Positions 16,023 through 24,400 of a DNA stretch of 24,446 nt are shown piece by piece (the stretch's first letter is position 1; each line of letters begins with the position of its first letter). The DNA comes from an uncultured Solobacterium sp. (GTDB lineage: Bacteria > Bacillota_I > Bacilli_A > Erysipelotrichales > Erysipelotrichaceae): NCBI GenBank assembly GCA_938041275.1, contig CALISH010000112.1:1-24446 (forward strand), given 5' to 3'. The notes below the pieces were generated by a model that saw only the letters and a list, made by a program, of their open reading frames with translations, made no database searches and was not told the origin of the DNA. Both the position numbers and the translations under genes were made by a program.

Positions 16023-16078
16023 AAAAAACAAACGGTCGACATCGAAAGCGAATCTCTTTCAAACGTTAACGACCGTTT
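16023..16078 (-). terminator. Branched hairpin with T-run in front of murC (terminator or attenuator)
   Basis: On the minus strand AAACGGTCG (16070-16078) pairs perfectly with CGACCGTTT (16030-16038), followed by G and six Ts (16023-16028). The 31-base interior holds a second small hairpin, GAAAG/CTTTC (16056-16060 with 16044-16048). GGAGGTG of murC starts right after the T-run. It ends the upstream gene and may attenuate murC. Confidence 0.7.
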
Positions 16079-16085
16079 TGATTAA

Positions 16086-16928
16086 CTATTTATGTGAACT
16101 ATGATCGTTCAAACTTGAACGAGAGATAATTGTTGTGCTATCTTCAGCAGTTTCTTTCTCCAAATCACCAAAGCTTAGATTTGGGAATAATTGGTCATCG
16201 TTACCAAAATCAAATTCAGAAGTTGCTGTTGATCCAAACAAGTCATCATCTTCCTGCTTTGGCTCTTGATCACGAGTATTTAGAATATCATCTAATGAGA
16301 ATTCTGGAATCTCATCCTCAACTGTTGGTGATGGAATCTTTACAGGTTCGCTCTTCTTCACTGTCTCAGTCATAACAGATTCTTCAACCTTCACAACTGG
16401 CTTAACTGGCTTTTCAACAGCGATACCATACATAGGTGAAAGAATTGGTGTCACATTCTTTTCAAACTTAGCCTTTTCTTTCTCAGTAAGTTTAGAAGTA
16501 GTTGTCTTTACAGCATCCATATCTTTTTCATCAATACCGAAGATAGGACTGATAACTGGATTAAAACGGTATTCCTTAGAAAGCTTAACCTCTTCACGTT
16601 TTACTTCAGACTTAACAGCTGGCTTCTTTTCTACTGGTTTGCTATCCTCATCATCAAGATTAATCATAGTTGACTTCTTAGGTTCATTATCTAAAAATAC
16701 TGAGGATGTCTTTACAGGTGCTGGTTCAACAGGAATTGTTGGTACTGGTGGAATCTCAGAAACCGGCTCGGGCTGAACTGGAATTTGTGCTGTCTCCTCT
16801 ACAGGAGTTACTTGCGGTTGTACAGCAGGTTTAACTGGAGCAGAAGCTGAAACTTGTTCCGCTTCAGTGTTGTCTTCTACAAATTCATCATCATCCTCAA
16901 ATAATAAGTTTTGTAATTTCTTGAGCAT
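16086..16928 (-). CDS. Acidic, disordered protein upstream of murC with duplicated SP-[IM]-[FY]-G-I motif
   Basis: A 280-residue protein of unrecognised family with its own promoter (16958-16986) and an AAAGGA ribosome site. The first 16 residues, MLKKLQNLLFEDDDEF, form an amphipathic basic helix followed by acids, like the membrane-targeting N-terminus of SepF, but no SepF core follows. Residues 25-115 are rich in Pro, Val and Glu and probably disordered. Two copies of one motif stand out: NPVISPIFGI (123-132) and VTPILSPMYGI (159-169), separated by a Lys/Glu helix. The tail has acidic-hydrophobic segments (IPEFSLDDIL, SEFDFGNDD, LSFGDLE) that look like protein-binding peptides. Position before murC suggests an envelope or division link, which is inference. 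Confidence 0.85.
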   Translation of the reverse strand: MLKKLQNLLFEDDDEFVEDNTEAEQVSASAPVKPAVQPQVTPVEETAQIPVQPEPVSEIPPVPTIPVEPAPVKTSSVFLDNEPKKSTMINLDDEDSKPVEKKPAVKSEVKREEVKLSKEYRFNPVISPIFGIDEKDMDAVKTTTSKLTEKEKAKFEKNVTPILSPMYGIAVEKPVKPVVKVEESVMTETVKKSEPVKIPSPTVEDEIPEFSLDDILNTRDQEPKQEDDDLFGSTATSEFDFGNDDQLFPNLSFGDLEKETAEDSTTIISRSSLNDHSSHK

Positions 16929-16957
16929 AAGGTCTATCCTTTCTTATATACAATAGT

Positions 16958-16986
16958 ATTTTATTCTATTTCTCTTTCCTTGTTAA
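16958..16986 (-). promoter_or_regulatory. Promoter of the 280-residue protein gene (and murC by read-through)
   Basis: On the minus strand TTAACA (16981-16986), a 17-base spacer and TAAAAT (16958-16963), each one base off consensus, about 30 bases before the start codon. Confidence 0.7.
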
Positions 16987-17030
16987 GTTATATCTTATCA
17001 TAAAATAACGCGTTTTTAAGTATGTTTTCA

Positions 17031-17705
17031 TCAATTATCAGTTGTTTTATTCTTATCTTTTTTATTATCGATTCGTGTCTTATCCTCAATTAGCTCTTGC
17101 AAGGTACCCTCTTCAGGTGCAATATCCTTATACAGGTTGATTGCTTCGCCTTCATAATCGATTGCACTTTCATGTGAATACACTTGTGAAACAACATCTT
17201 TACGTACAATGACGCTACGCGCAATGGAGTACATTTTTCCTGCAAGCTCTGCTGCATCACCAGCATACGTAACCCCAAATAAATTAACAGTTGATGATGT
17301 AAAAAACACAGCGTAATAACGATCAACCTGATAAATTTCACATACATAACTTACTGATTCATCTAACGTATTTTGAAAGCTTCCTGTATTTTTCGCAATC
17401 GGCTGTTGTGTATAGATGGATTGCACAATATCAGTTGAAGAATCCATAATTGCTTGAACGTTTAGATTCATCACAAACTTTGTGGATTGATAGCTAAACT
17501 CATTCGATGTTTCAGTTGAACGATAATGTCCAATCGATGGTTCTGTATAGTAGGTATAAAATGGTTTTCGATGACTTGCACTTGGGATAGGTAAAGCACT
17601 CACTGCTGTAATCTTTTCATCTAGTCTTTCTTGCATCGATAGACTAGACTCTCTACAACCAGTTAATACAATACATAATAGGACTAATAAAATCTTCTTT
17701 CCCAT
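17031..17705 (-). CDS. Lipoprotein of unknown function downstream of trmB
   Basis: A 224-residue protein with signal peptide MGKKILLVLLCIVLTGC and lipobox VLTGC, so Cys17 is the lipid site. The mature part has no motif I recognise: an N-terminal segment with several Tyr (FYTYYTEPSIGHYRS), a central alpha/beta region (residues about 75-180) and a very charged Lys/Asp/Asn tail. AAAGGGG precedes the ATG at 17705. It follows trmB by 31 bases on the same strand, so the two are probably co-transcribed. Secretion and lipidation are well supported; function is not. Confidence 0.85.
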   Translation of the reverse strand: MGKKILLVLLCIVLTGCRESSLSMQERLDEKITAVSALPIPSASHRKPFYTYYTEPSIGHYRSTETSNEFSYQSTKFVMNLNVQAIMDSSTDIVQSIYTQQPIAKNTGSFQNTLDESVSYVCEIYQVDRYYAVFFTSSTVNLFGVTYAGDAAELAGKMYSIARSVIVRKDVVSQVYSHESAIDYEGEAINLYKDIAPEEGTLQELIEDKTRIDNKKDKNKTTDN

Positions 17706-17736
17706 ATCTTACCCCTTTGCATTATCGTATCACAGT

Positions 17737-18390
17737 TTACTTATGTCTGCATGGCTTGGCACAAAGTTGATAAATTGGTTGTCCAAGTTCCATAAAGCGA
17801 GTTTCGTACTCTGTAATCACATCTTCCGCATGATCTTTACGTCGGAAATCGACAGAGAATTCTGTGAGTGTAAAATCATTCTGTAAGAAATACAATACTG
17901 AATCTTCAAATAGATCTTTGTTATCTGTTTTCATGCGAATGTATCCATCTTCCGTCAAGATATCGCGATACATCTCTAAAAACTTTGCACTGCTTAGACG
18001 GCGCTTATGATTACCCTTCTTTGGCCATGGATCAGAGAAGTTTAAATGGATGACATCAACTTCTCCAGTCGTAAACCACTCCTGTAATTGTTCGGCATTG
18101 GCAATGATAAAGCGTTTGTTCTCTAGTAGTGGATTTTCTTCCTCTACCGCATGACGTGCAGCGACTGCACCAGCACTAATATCTTTTTCAATTCCTACCC
18201 ACGCTTCATTTGGATAAAGTTTAGCCATGCCGTTAAGATATCCACCTTTACCAGTACCAATCTCTAAATGTAATGTTTCGCGTTGTAGTAATTGTTTCCA
18301 TTTGCCTTTATTTTCTACTGGGTTTTGATAGACAAAATCACGATGTTCTTCAATCCATGGTTCTGCCCATTTCTTTTTACGCATACGCAT
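17737..18390 (-). CDS. trmB: tRNA (guanine-N7-)-methyltransferase
   Basis: A 217-residue SAM-dependent enzyme that makes m7G46 in the tRNA variable loop. It has the opening MRMRKKKWA, the SAM-binding EIGTGKGG (43-50), GIEKD (66-70) and the family signature SDPWPKKGNHKRRL (119-132), with a terminal TEYETRF. Length is normal. The first ATG (18390) is used because GGAGG is ten bases before it; a second in-frame ATG is two codons later. That GGAGG lies one base after the T-run of the pnp terminator, so expression likely depends on read-through from pnp. Confidence 0.97.
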   Translation of the reverse strand: MRMRKKKWAEPWIEEHRDFVYQNPVENKGKWKQLLQRETLHLEIGTGKGGYLNGMAKLYPNEAWVGIEKDISAGAVAARHAVEEENPLLENKRFIIANAEQLQEWFTTGEVDVIHLNFSDPWPKKGNHKRRLSSAKFLEMYRDILTEDGYIRMKTDNKDLFEDSVLYFLQNDFTLTEFSVDFRRKDHAEDVITEYETRFMELGQPIYQLCAKPCRHK

Positions 18391-18405
18391 AGTTACTTTC
18401 CCTCC

Positions 18406-18432
18406 GAAAAAGAAGGCTGTACGCCTTCTTTT
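18406..18432 (-). terminator. Intrinsic terminator of pnp, abutting the trmB ribosome site
   Basis: A 10-bp perfect stem (18423-18432 with 18408-18417, AAAAGAAGGC/GCCTTCTTTT) with a 5-base loop ends in a T-run, and GGAGG of trmB begins one base later. Confidence 0.82.
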
Positions 18433-18437
18433 ATTGA

Positions 18438-20660
18438 TTATTCAGCGTTTTCTTTTTTCTTGAAAACTCTGCGCTCCACATTAGCACCTTCACGCTTTTC
18501 ATGGAAATTTGGTTTACCTTGTGGTTTAAAGTTCTTCTTTGGTTCTACATAGCCTTCTGGCTTTTCTAAGCATTCCTTAGCAGAAACCTTAACTTTACCT
18601 GTTGCATCAACACCAGTAACCTTAACCTTAATTACATCACCTACATGTAATGCATCTTGAATCTTGTCTACGCGAGTCCAAGCAAGTTCACTGACATGGA
18701 GTAATGCATCTGTTCCAGGGAACAATGTTACAAAGGCAAATGATTCACGTACTTCTGATACAGTCGCATCATAGATATCGCCAACCTTCGCCTCACGGAT
18801 TAAGTCACCAACAATCTGCATTGCCTTATCAATCATATCTTGTTTTGTATGATAGAATACGCACTTACCATCATCTGTGATATCAATCTTGATGCCATCA
18901 CAAGCAGCGATAATCTTATCAATCTGTTCGCCACCCTTACCAATAACAACGCGAATCTTCTCTACTGGAATCATCATCTGAGCCATCTTTGGTGCCCATT
19001 CGGATACATGATCACGTGGTGCGGAAATTGCTGTTTCCATATTGTCTAAGATTTCCATACGACCCTTATGTGCTTGTGCTAAAGCTTCGCGTAGGATTTC
19101 TTCAGAAATACCAGTTACCTTGATATCCATCTGTAATGCAGTGATCCCATTACGTGTACCAGCTACCTTAAAGTCCATGTCACCATAGTGGTCTTCCATA
19201 CCTTGAATATCTGTCAAGATAGAGTATGTATCACCAACTGTAATTAGACCCATAGCCACACCAGCTACCATTGCCTTAATAGGAACACCAGCAGCCATTA
19301 ATGACATAGTGCCTGCACAAATACTTGCCTGTGATGAAGAACCATTTGATTCTAACACTTCAGCACAGGTACGAATTGCGTATGGGAACTCTTCTGCTGT
19401 AGGTAATACCTGTAAGAGCGCTCTTTCACCTAAAGCACCATGACCAATTTCACGACGTCCAGGAGAAGACATACGTCCAACTTCACCAACAGAGAATGGT
19501 GGGAAGTTATATTGATGCATGAATCTCTTTTCTGTTTCTGTTGTTAAGTCATCAATTAATTGTGCATCACTTAATGGACCTAATGTAGTTACAGATAAAA
19601 CCTGTGTTTCACCACGCGTAAACATCGCAGAACCGTGTACACGTGGTAGTAAGTCAACCTGTGAATCTAGTGGACGAAGTTCATCTAATCCACGTCCATC
19701 TGGACGAATCTTTTCTTCAGAGATTAAGCGACGTACTTCGCCTGCTTCCACTTCAACACCATATTCATGTGCTTGTTTAACAGCCTTTTCACGTGCCTTA
19801 TCATCTTCCCATTCTAACTTGGTAACTTCTTCTTCCATTTCAGCGATCAATTCATCAATCTTACCGTAACGTTCAAGTTTACCCTTGATAGAAACTGCTT
19901 CACGAATACGCTGTGCACCCTTTTCATCAACTAACTGCTTAACAATTGGGTTGATTTCATATAAGGAAACTTCCATCTTTTCCTTTGCGCAAGCAGCGAT
20001 AACTTCTTCTTGAATAGCGCATAATTCCTTGATTGCGGCATGACCAATCATCAAGGCCTTAAGCATATCTTCTTCTGATACTTCCTTAGCGCCTGCTTCA
20101 ACCATGTTGATGGCGTTCTTTGTACCAGCAACTGTTACATTTAAATCAGAATTCTTTTCCTGCTCAACGCTTGGATTAATGATATATTCGCCATTAACAC
20201 GAGCAACCATTACACCTGCTACAGGTCCGTTGAACGGAATATCTGAAATACATAGTGCTAATGATGAACCGAATAAGGATGCCATCTCAGAACTAGCGTC
20301 TGGATCACATGATAATACTGTATTAACGATTTGTACTTCATTACGGAAACCTTCCGCAAATAAAGGACGAATTGGTCTATCAATTAAACGTGCAGTTAAT
20401 GTCGCATGTTCTGTTGGTCTACCTTCACGACGTGTAAATCCACCAGGAATCTTACCAGCCGCATACATCTTTTCCTGATATAAAACTGTCAATGGGAAAA
20501 AATCTGTATCCTTTGCTTGGTTGTTTGCTGTTGCTGTAGACAGTACTGTTGTATCCGCATAACGAATAACTACAGAACCTCCTGCTTGTTTGGCAATTTC
20601 ACCGTTTTCAACTGTCAATGTACGGCCATGAAATTCCCAGCTCTTCTTGTACTTTTCCAT
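18438..20660 (-). CDS. pnp: Polyribonucleotide nucleotidyltransferase (PNPase)
   Basis: A phosphorolytic 3'-to-5' exoribonuclease of 740 residues, central to RNA decay. Two RNase PH domains flank an all-helical linker; the second carries RREIGHGALGERAL and the active-site segment GMEDHYGDMDFKVAGT. A KH domain follows at about 559-622 (IRVVIGKGGEQIDKII), then an S1 domain at about 623-700 (VGDIYDATVSEV, HVSELAW) and a short basic tail. The start at 20660 (MEKYKKSWEF) fits the family better than 20696; AGAGG and GAAGAG lie upstream, neither ideally spaced. The promoter is at 20712-20740. rpsO, a common upstream neighbour of pnp, is absent here. Confidence 0.97.
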   Translation of the reverse strand: MEKYKKSWEFHGRTLTVENGEIAKQAGGSVVIRYADTTVLSTATANNQAKDTDFFPLTVLYQEKMYAAGKIPGGFTRREGRPTEHATLTARLIDRPIRPLFAEGFRNEVQIVNTVLSCDPDASSEMASLFGSSLALCISDIPFNGPVAGVMVARVNGEYIINPSVEQEKNSDLNVTVAGTKNAINMVEAGAKEVSEEDMLKALMIGHAAIKELCAIQEEVIAACAKEKMEVSLYEINPIVKQLVDEKGAQRIREAVSIKGKLERYGKIDELIAEMEEEVTKLEWEDDKAREKAVKQAHEYGVEVEAGEVRRLISEEKIRPDGRGLDELRPLDSQVDLLPRVHGSAMFTRGETQVLSVTTLGPLSDAQLIDDLTTETEKRFMHQYNFPPFSVGEVGRMSSPGRREIGHGALGERALLQVLPTAEEFPYAIRTCAEVLESNGSSSQASICAGTMSLMAAGVPIKAMVAGVAMGLITVGDTYSILTDIQGMEDHYGDMDFKVAGTRNGITALQMDIKVTGISEEILREALAQAHKGRMEILDNMETAISAPRDHVSEWAPKMAQMMIPVEKIRVVIGKGGEQIDKIIAACDGIKIDITDDGKCVFYHTKQDMIDKAMQIVGDLIREAKVGDIYDATVSEVRESFAFVTLFPGTDALLHVSELAWTRVDKIQDALHVGDVIKVKVTGVDATGKVKVSAKECLEKPEGYVEPKKNFKPQGKPNFHEKREGANVERRVFKKKENAE

Positions 20661-20711
20661 TTCTCTTCTAACCTCTGTCTGTTCTCGACTTTTCAAATTT
20701 TCAACATTCCC

Positions 20712-20740
20712 ATTGTATCACAGCCACACTGTAAATTGAA
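20712..20740 (-). promoter_or_regulatory. Promoter of pnp
   Basis: On the minus strand TTCAAT (20735-20740), 17 bases, TACAAT (20712-20717) with TGA before it, giving an extended -10. It lies between the fusion gene and pnp. Confidence 0.6.
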
Positions 20741-20750
20741 TATGTCTTTA

Positions 20751-21416
20751 TTAGGCCTCAATGCACCAAAGACCATGTTGATTACAGTATGCATAGACCG
20801 CAATGACTGGCTCATCTTGATAGAACTTTACCTCTGGCTTTTCACCTTCATCAAAATATACAACACGATAACCCTTTTCATATTGTAAAATCACAAAGGC
20901 TATATAGTGGTCACCATCCATCGGATGATCATCACTGGCAATATTCACCGAAAAAGAGTCTCCGTTACGATTAATAACTGGTTCATGCGATTCCCAATCA
21001 TCATTATTTTGTACAGGCAATTCGATAAATTTTTCATCTTTGCATAAAATCTCTGCAGCCACATCGTTCATCTCCATGATGACTTTGCCACTACTTGGTG
21101 CATATAGAATATGTAACCGGCGATTAAACTTAGCCTTCTTTAACTTCTCTTTATCAAATAGTTCCACATTTGTTAATGGGCTTTTAATCAACTGTGCTTT
21201 TTCTTTCTTTGTCATTTGTTTGATCCTCCATTCTCTTCGCATCGCTTCCTTCTTCGTCGCATGCATTTCGTAATATGCGATGTGCAAAGGACGATGTGAC
21301 TTTGTATACTTTGCCCCTTTTCCACTCTGATGGGCTTGAAATCTTTTTTCTAAATCATTGGTCCAACCAGTATAGTAAGTATGGTCTTCACATTCCAGTA
21401 TGTAGGTATAATTCAT
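20751..21416 (-). CDS. GIY-YIG nuclease domain fused to superoxide reductase (desulfoferrodoxin) domain
   Basis: A single 221-residue frame with two domains. Residues 1-80 are a UPF0213/YhbQ-like GIY-YIG nuclease: YTYIL, YYTGWTNDLEKR with the catalytic-type R25, and E62 in RREWRIKQ. Residues about 100-220 match desulfoferrodoxin. Part of this, about 100-137, corresponds to the small rubredoxin-like domain but has lost its CxxC and CC iron ligands (APSS and LC instead). The rest is the superoxide reductase core with H144, H164 (DHPMDGDH), H170, C211 and H214 (YCNQHGLW), all five centre-II Fe ligands. The lysine usually before the first ligand histidine (EKH) is serine (ESH). Loss of centre I resembles class III enzymes such as that of Treponema. 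The start codon shares one base with the permease stop (TAATG). Both domain calls are strong; the joint function is unknown. Confidence 0.88.
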   Translation of the reverse strand: MNYTYILECEDHTYYTGWTNDLEKRFQAHQSGKGAKYTKSHRPLHIAYYEMHATKKEAMRREWRIKQMTKKEKAQLIKSPLTNVELFDKEKLKKAKFNRRLHILYAPSSGKVIMEMNDVAAEILCKDEKFIELPVQNNDDWESHEPVINRNGDSFSVNIASDDHPMDGDHYIAFVILQYEKGYRVVYFDEGEKPEVKFYQDEPVIAVYAYCNQHGLWCIEA

Positions 21417-24400
21417 TATTCTACACTCTTTAGACTCTCTACCATACGGATATCATTTAATCGTTTGGCCATCATAAAATTGACAATTATACTAAATAGT
21501 ATCGTTAATACAAATGCATAGAAGAAACTAACCCATTGAATATTTCTACCAAACATCAAATAATCCATTTCTACCGTTTTCATAATATAACGATGTAATG
21601 CGACACCTAATGGAATGCCAACAATACCACCAATACCAGCAAGCAAATTATTTTCTTTAAAGATATACTTCTTTACTTCATTTCTTCTAAAGCCAAGAAC
21701 TTTCAAAGTCGCAATTTCACGTTGTCTTTCACTAATATTGACAGTAATTAAATTACTTAGTACAACAAACGCCAATAACATACTTGAGAAAATAAGCACC
21801 CAGATAATTCCATTTAAACCTTTGACCATGGAATAGAAGTTATCTAATTGTCCACTATATAAAGAAACACTTTCAACACCATGAATCGTTGAAATCTGAT
21901 TTGCCAATATCTTTTGAGCCGCATCATCTCCAGTTGTAGATAGGTAGATAGTATTACTACCCGCATCTTTACCAAATATTTCTTTATAATATTTGCGACT
22001 CATCAAGACAAAGTGATTGATATACATTTCCGTAATACCACTGACGTTTACCTCATGTGGGTTGCCTTCCTCATCTTCAATGGTAATCTTATCTCCAACA
22101 TAAACTCCTAGATTCTCCGCTAACTTTTCATTGATGATAACGCCATCATCTGTAAGTGAGATAGGTTTATGCCCAATACGTGTACGCAGGTTAAACTCAT
22201 GACTTACATCTTCTTTATCAAACACATGAACAGTCGCAGTTTCATCAACCTTATCATCATACGTCTTTGTCGTATAAACAAATCCAACTTGAGCATCAGT
22301 AACGTTCTTTGTGGATTGTATCTGTTTTAGTACATCTGCTTTGGTTTGATTACTTGCATCATTCTCAAAGTTGACCATGCCATCATACTGAATAATTTCC
22401 TTAAAGTTAATATCAACCATGTTTGAAATGGAATCACGAATACCAAATCCAATTAACATGAGTGCAGTACATCCTGCCACACCAATAATTGTCATAAAGA
22501 ACCGTTTTTTATAACGGAAGATGTTACGCATGGTTACTTTATCAGTAAAGCTAAGACGTTTCCAGATCAATGGAATATTCTCCAAGAATGTCTTCTTTCC
22601 TGCTGGTGGTGCTTTTGGACGCATCAGTTGTGATGGAACATCCTGTGTATCTGCCTTGCATGCAAACCAAGTCGCAATACTCATCGCAAAGATAAATAAC
22701 ATCGCAGTAAACCCAATGAGTCCCAAAGGTACAACAAAACGAATCGGAGGTAAGATATACATCATTCTCCATGCATGATAAATAATCAGTGGGAAAGAAC
22801 AAAGTCCCAATATACTTCCCACAACAATACCGATGAGTGTTGCGGAAATCGCATAAAACAAATACTTCGATGTACACTGCCATCTTGTATAACCAAGCGC
22901 ACGTAGGGTACCAATTTCATTACGTTGTTCTTCAACAAGACGCGTCATTGTCGTTAGACATACAAGTGCCGCAACCAAGATAAAGAATACCGGAAATACA
23001 TGAGAGATTGCTTCCATTTGGTGAATGGTATTCTTAAAAGTCACACTTGCATAATGAGATTTACGATCCAGTATTGTCCACTTTCCTTCTGCTAAATCAT
23101 CAATCTTCTTTTTCGCATCCGCTAGTTTTGCCTTAGACAGATTCAACTCTTCTAATGCATCATTTAACTTCTTGGTTCCTTCTGTAATTGCAGTATTTAA
23201 TTTTTCTTCTCCATCCACAATCTGCACTCTAGCATCTGCTAGCTTATTTTCATTTGTGTATATTTCTTGCCAACCTGCATCAATCTTAGCCTGACCATCC
23301 GCAATCTTTTGATTAAGTATTGCTTGTCCTTGATCAAGTTGTTGTTGACCTTGGTCAACTGCAGCCAGTCCATCTGTAATTTGTTGTTGAGATGTAGTAA
23401 TTATCACAGTTAACGCATTCTGTACATTCGCTAAGTCATTTGTATATTGTGTTTGTAAATTCTGTAATTCAACTAACCGATCTTCCTTTGTGGATGCGGT
23501 TAAAGAAAAGTTTTGGTCAATTTGTTGTAAGTGATTATCCAAAGCAGTTTGTAAATCACCGATTGTTTTACCAGCATACCCATCTGGAAACATCGCATCA
23601 CATAACTGTCTTAGATCTGATCGAAACATGATTAAAAATGATAAAGATGTTGATGGACTAATACCATAATGTGCAATCCCCTGACGAAATTGAATTTCTG
23701 TTTGATATAACGTAATCGCATCTGGAATTACAGCTAAGGCTGTTGTTAAGTCTTGTTCATTCTGTTCAAGACTAGCCTTTTGGGTATTTAAAGATTGCTG
23801 ACTGGATTGTAGTGTTGCACGGTTCTGGTTGAGAATTGCTTGTTGATTATCAATCTCTGTCTGCCGATTAACCTTCTCTGTATTTAATGTACTCTGTGCA
23901 TTGTTTAGATTTTCTTTTGCATTCGCAATCTCCACTTCACCAACAGTAACACTCGCTCTACTTTCGGATAGTTTTTGTTGCGCATCCGTAATTTCTTTTT
24001 GATAACTATCGAGTGCATCTTGGTATTGCTTTGTCCCATCGATGTACTTCTGCATCCCATCGTTATATTCATGCATTGCGTCTTCTTTAATTTTGTGTGC
24101 AGTTACTTTTTCTTGCGTTTTCGCAAGTTCTTCAATCTTCTGTTTTACATCCGCAATATATGTTTCATATGAATCTGAGAAAGAAGCTAGATTTTTACCA
24201 TCATCTGTTAAGATATTGAGTTCTAGATAATTTGAAGAGTCAAAGGCAGTTGAAGGAATATATAAATATGAATTAATTGGTAAGTTATCTAATGTACTAG
24301 TTTCCTTAGACATATTTAAATATAGAGGCGTATCAATAACACCTACAACTGTCACTTCTTGAATAGGTAAAATACCACTTCGCGAACCATCAGGAAGTGA

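Noticed and set aside
20517..20888. 123-codon plus-strand open frame over the pnp promoter
   Set aside because: It is antisense to pnp and the fusion gene, has no ribosome site, and reads as low-complexity Cys/Phe/Ile sequence.
22551..22883. 110-codon minus-strand frame inside the ABC permease
   Set aside because: It is an alternative frame of the permease, which has clear FtsX sequence in its own frame.
23000..24200. Repeat-like codon patterns in the permease coiled coil
   Set aside because: The repetition comes from heptad amino-acid use (Gln, Asp, Ala, Leu), not from DNA repeats or a CRISPR array.
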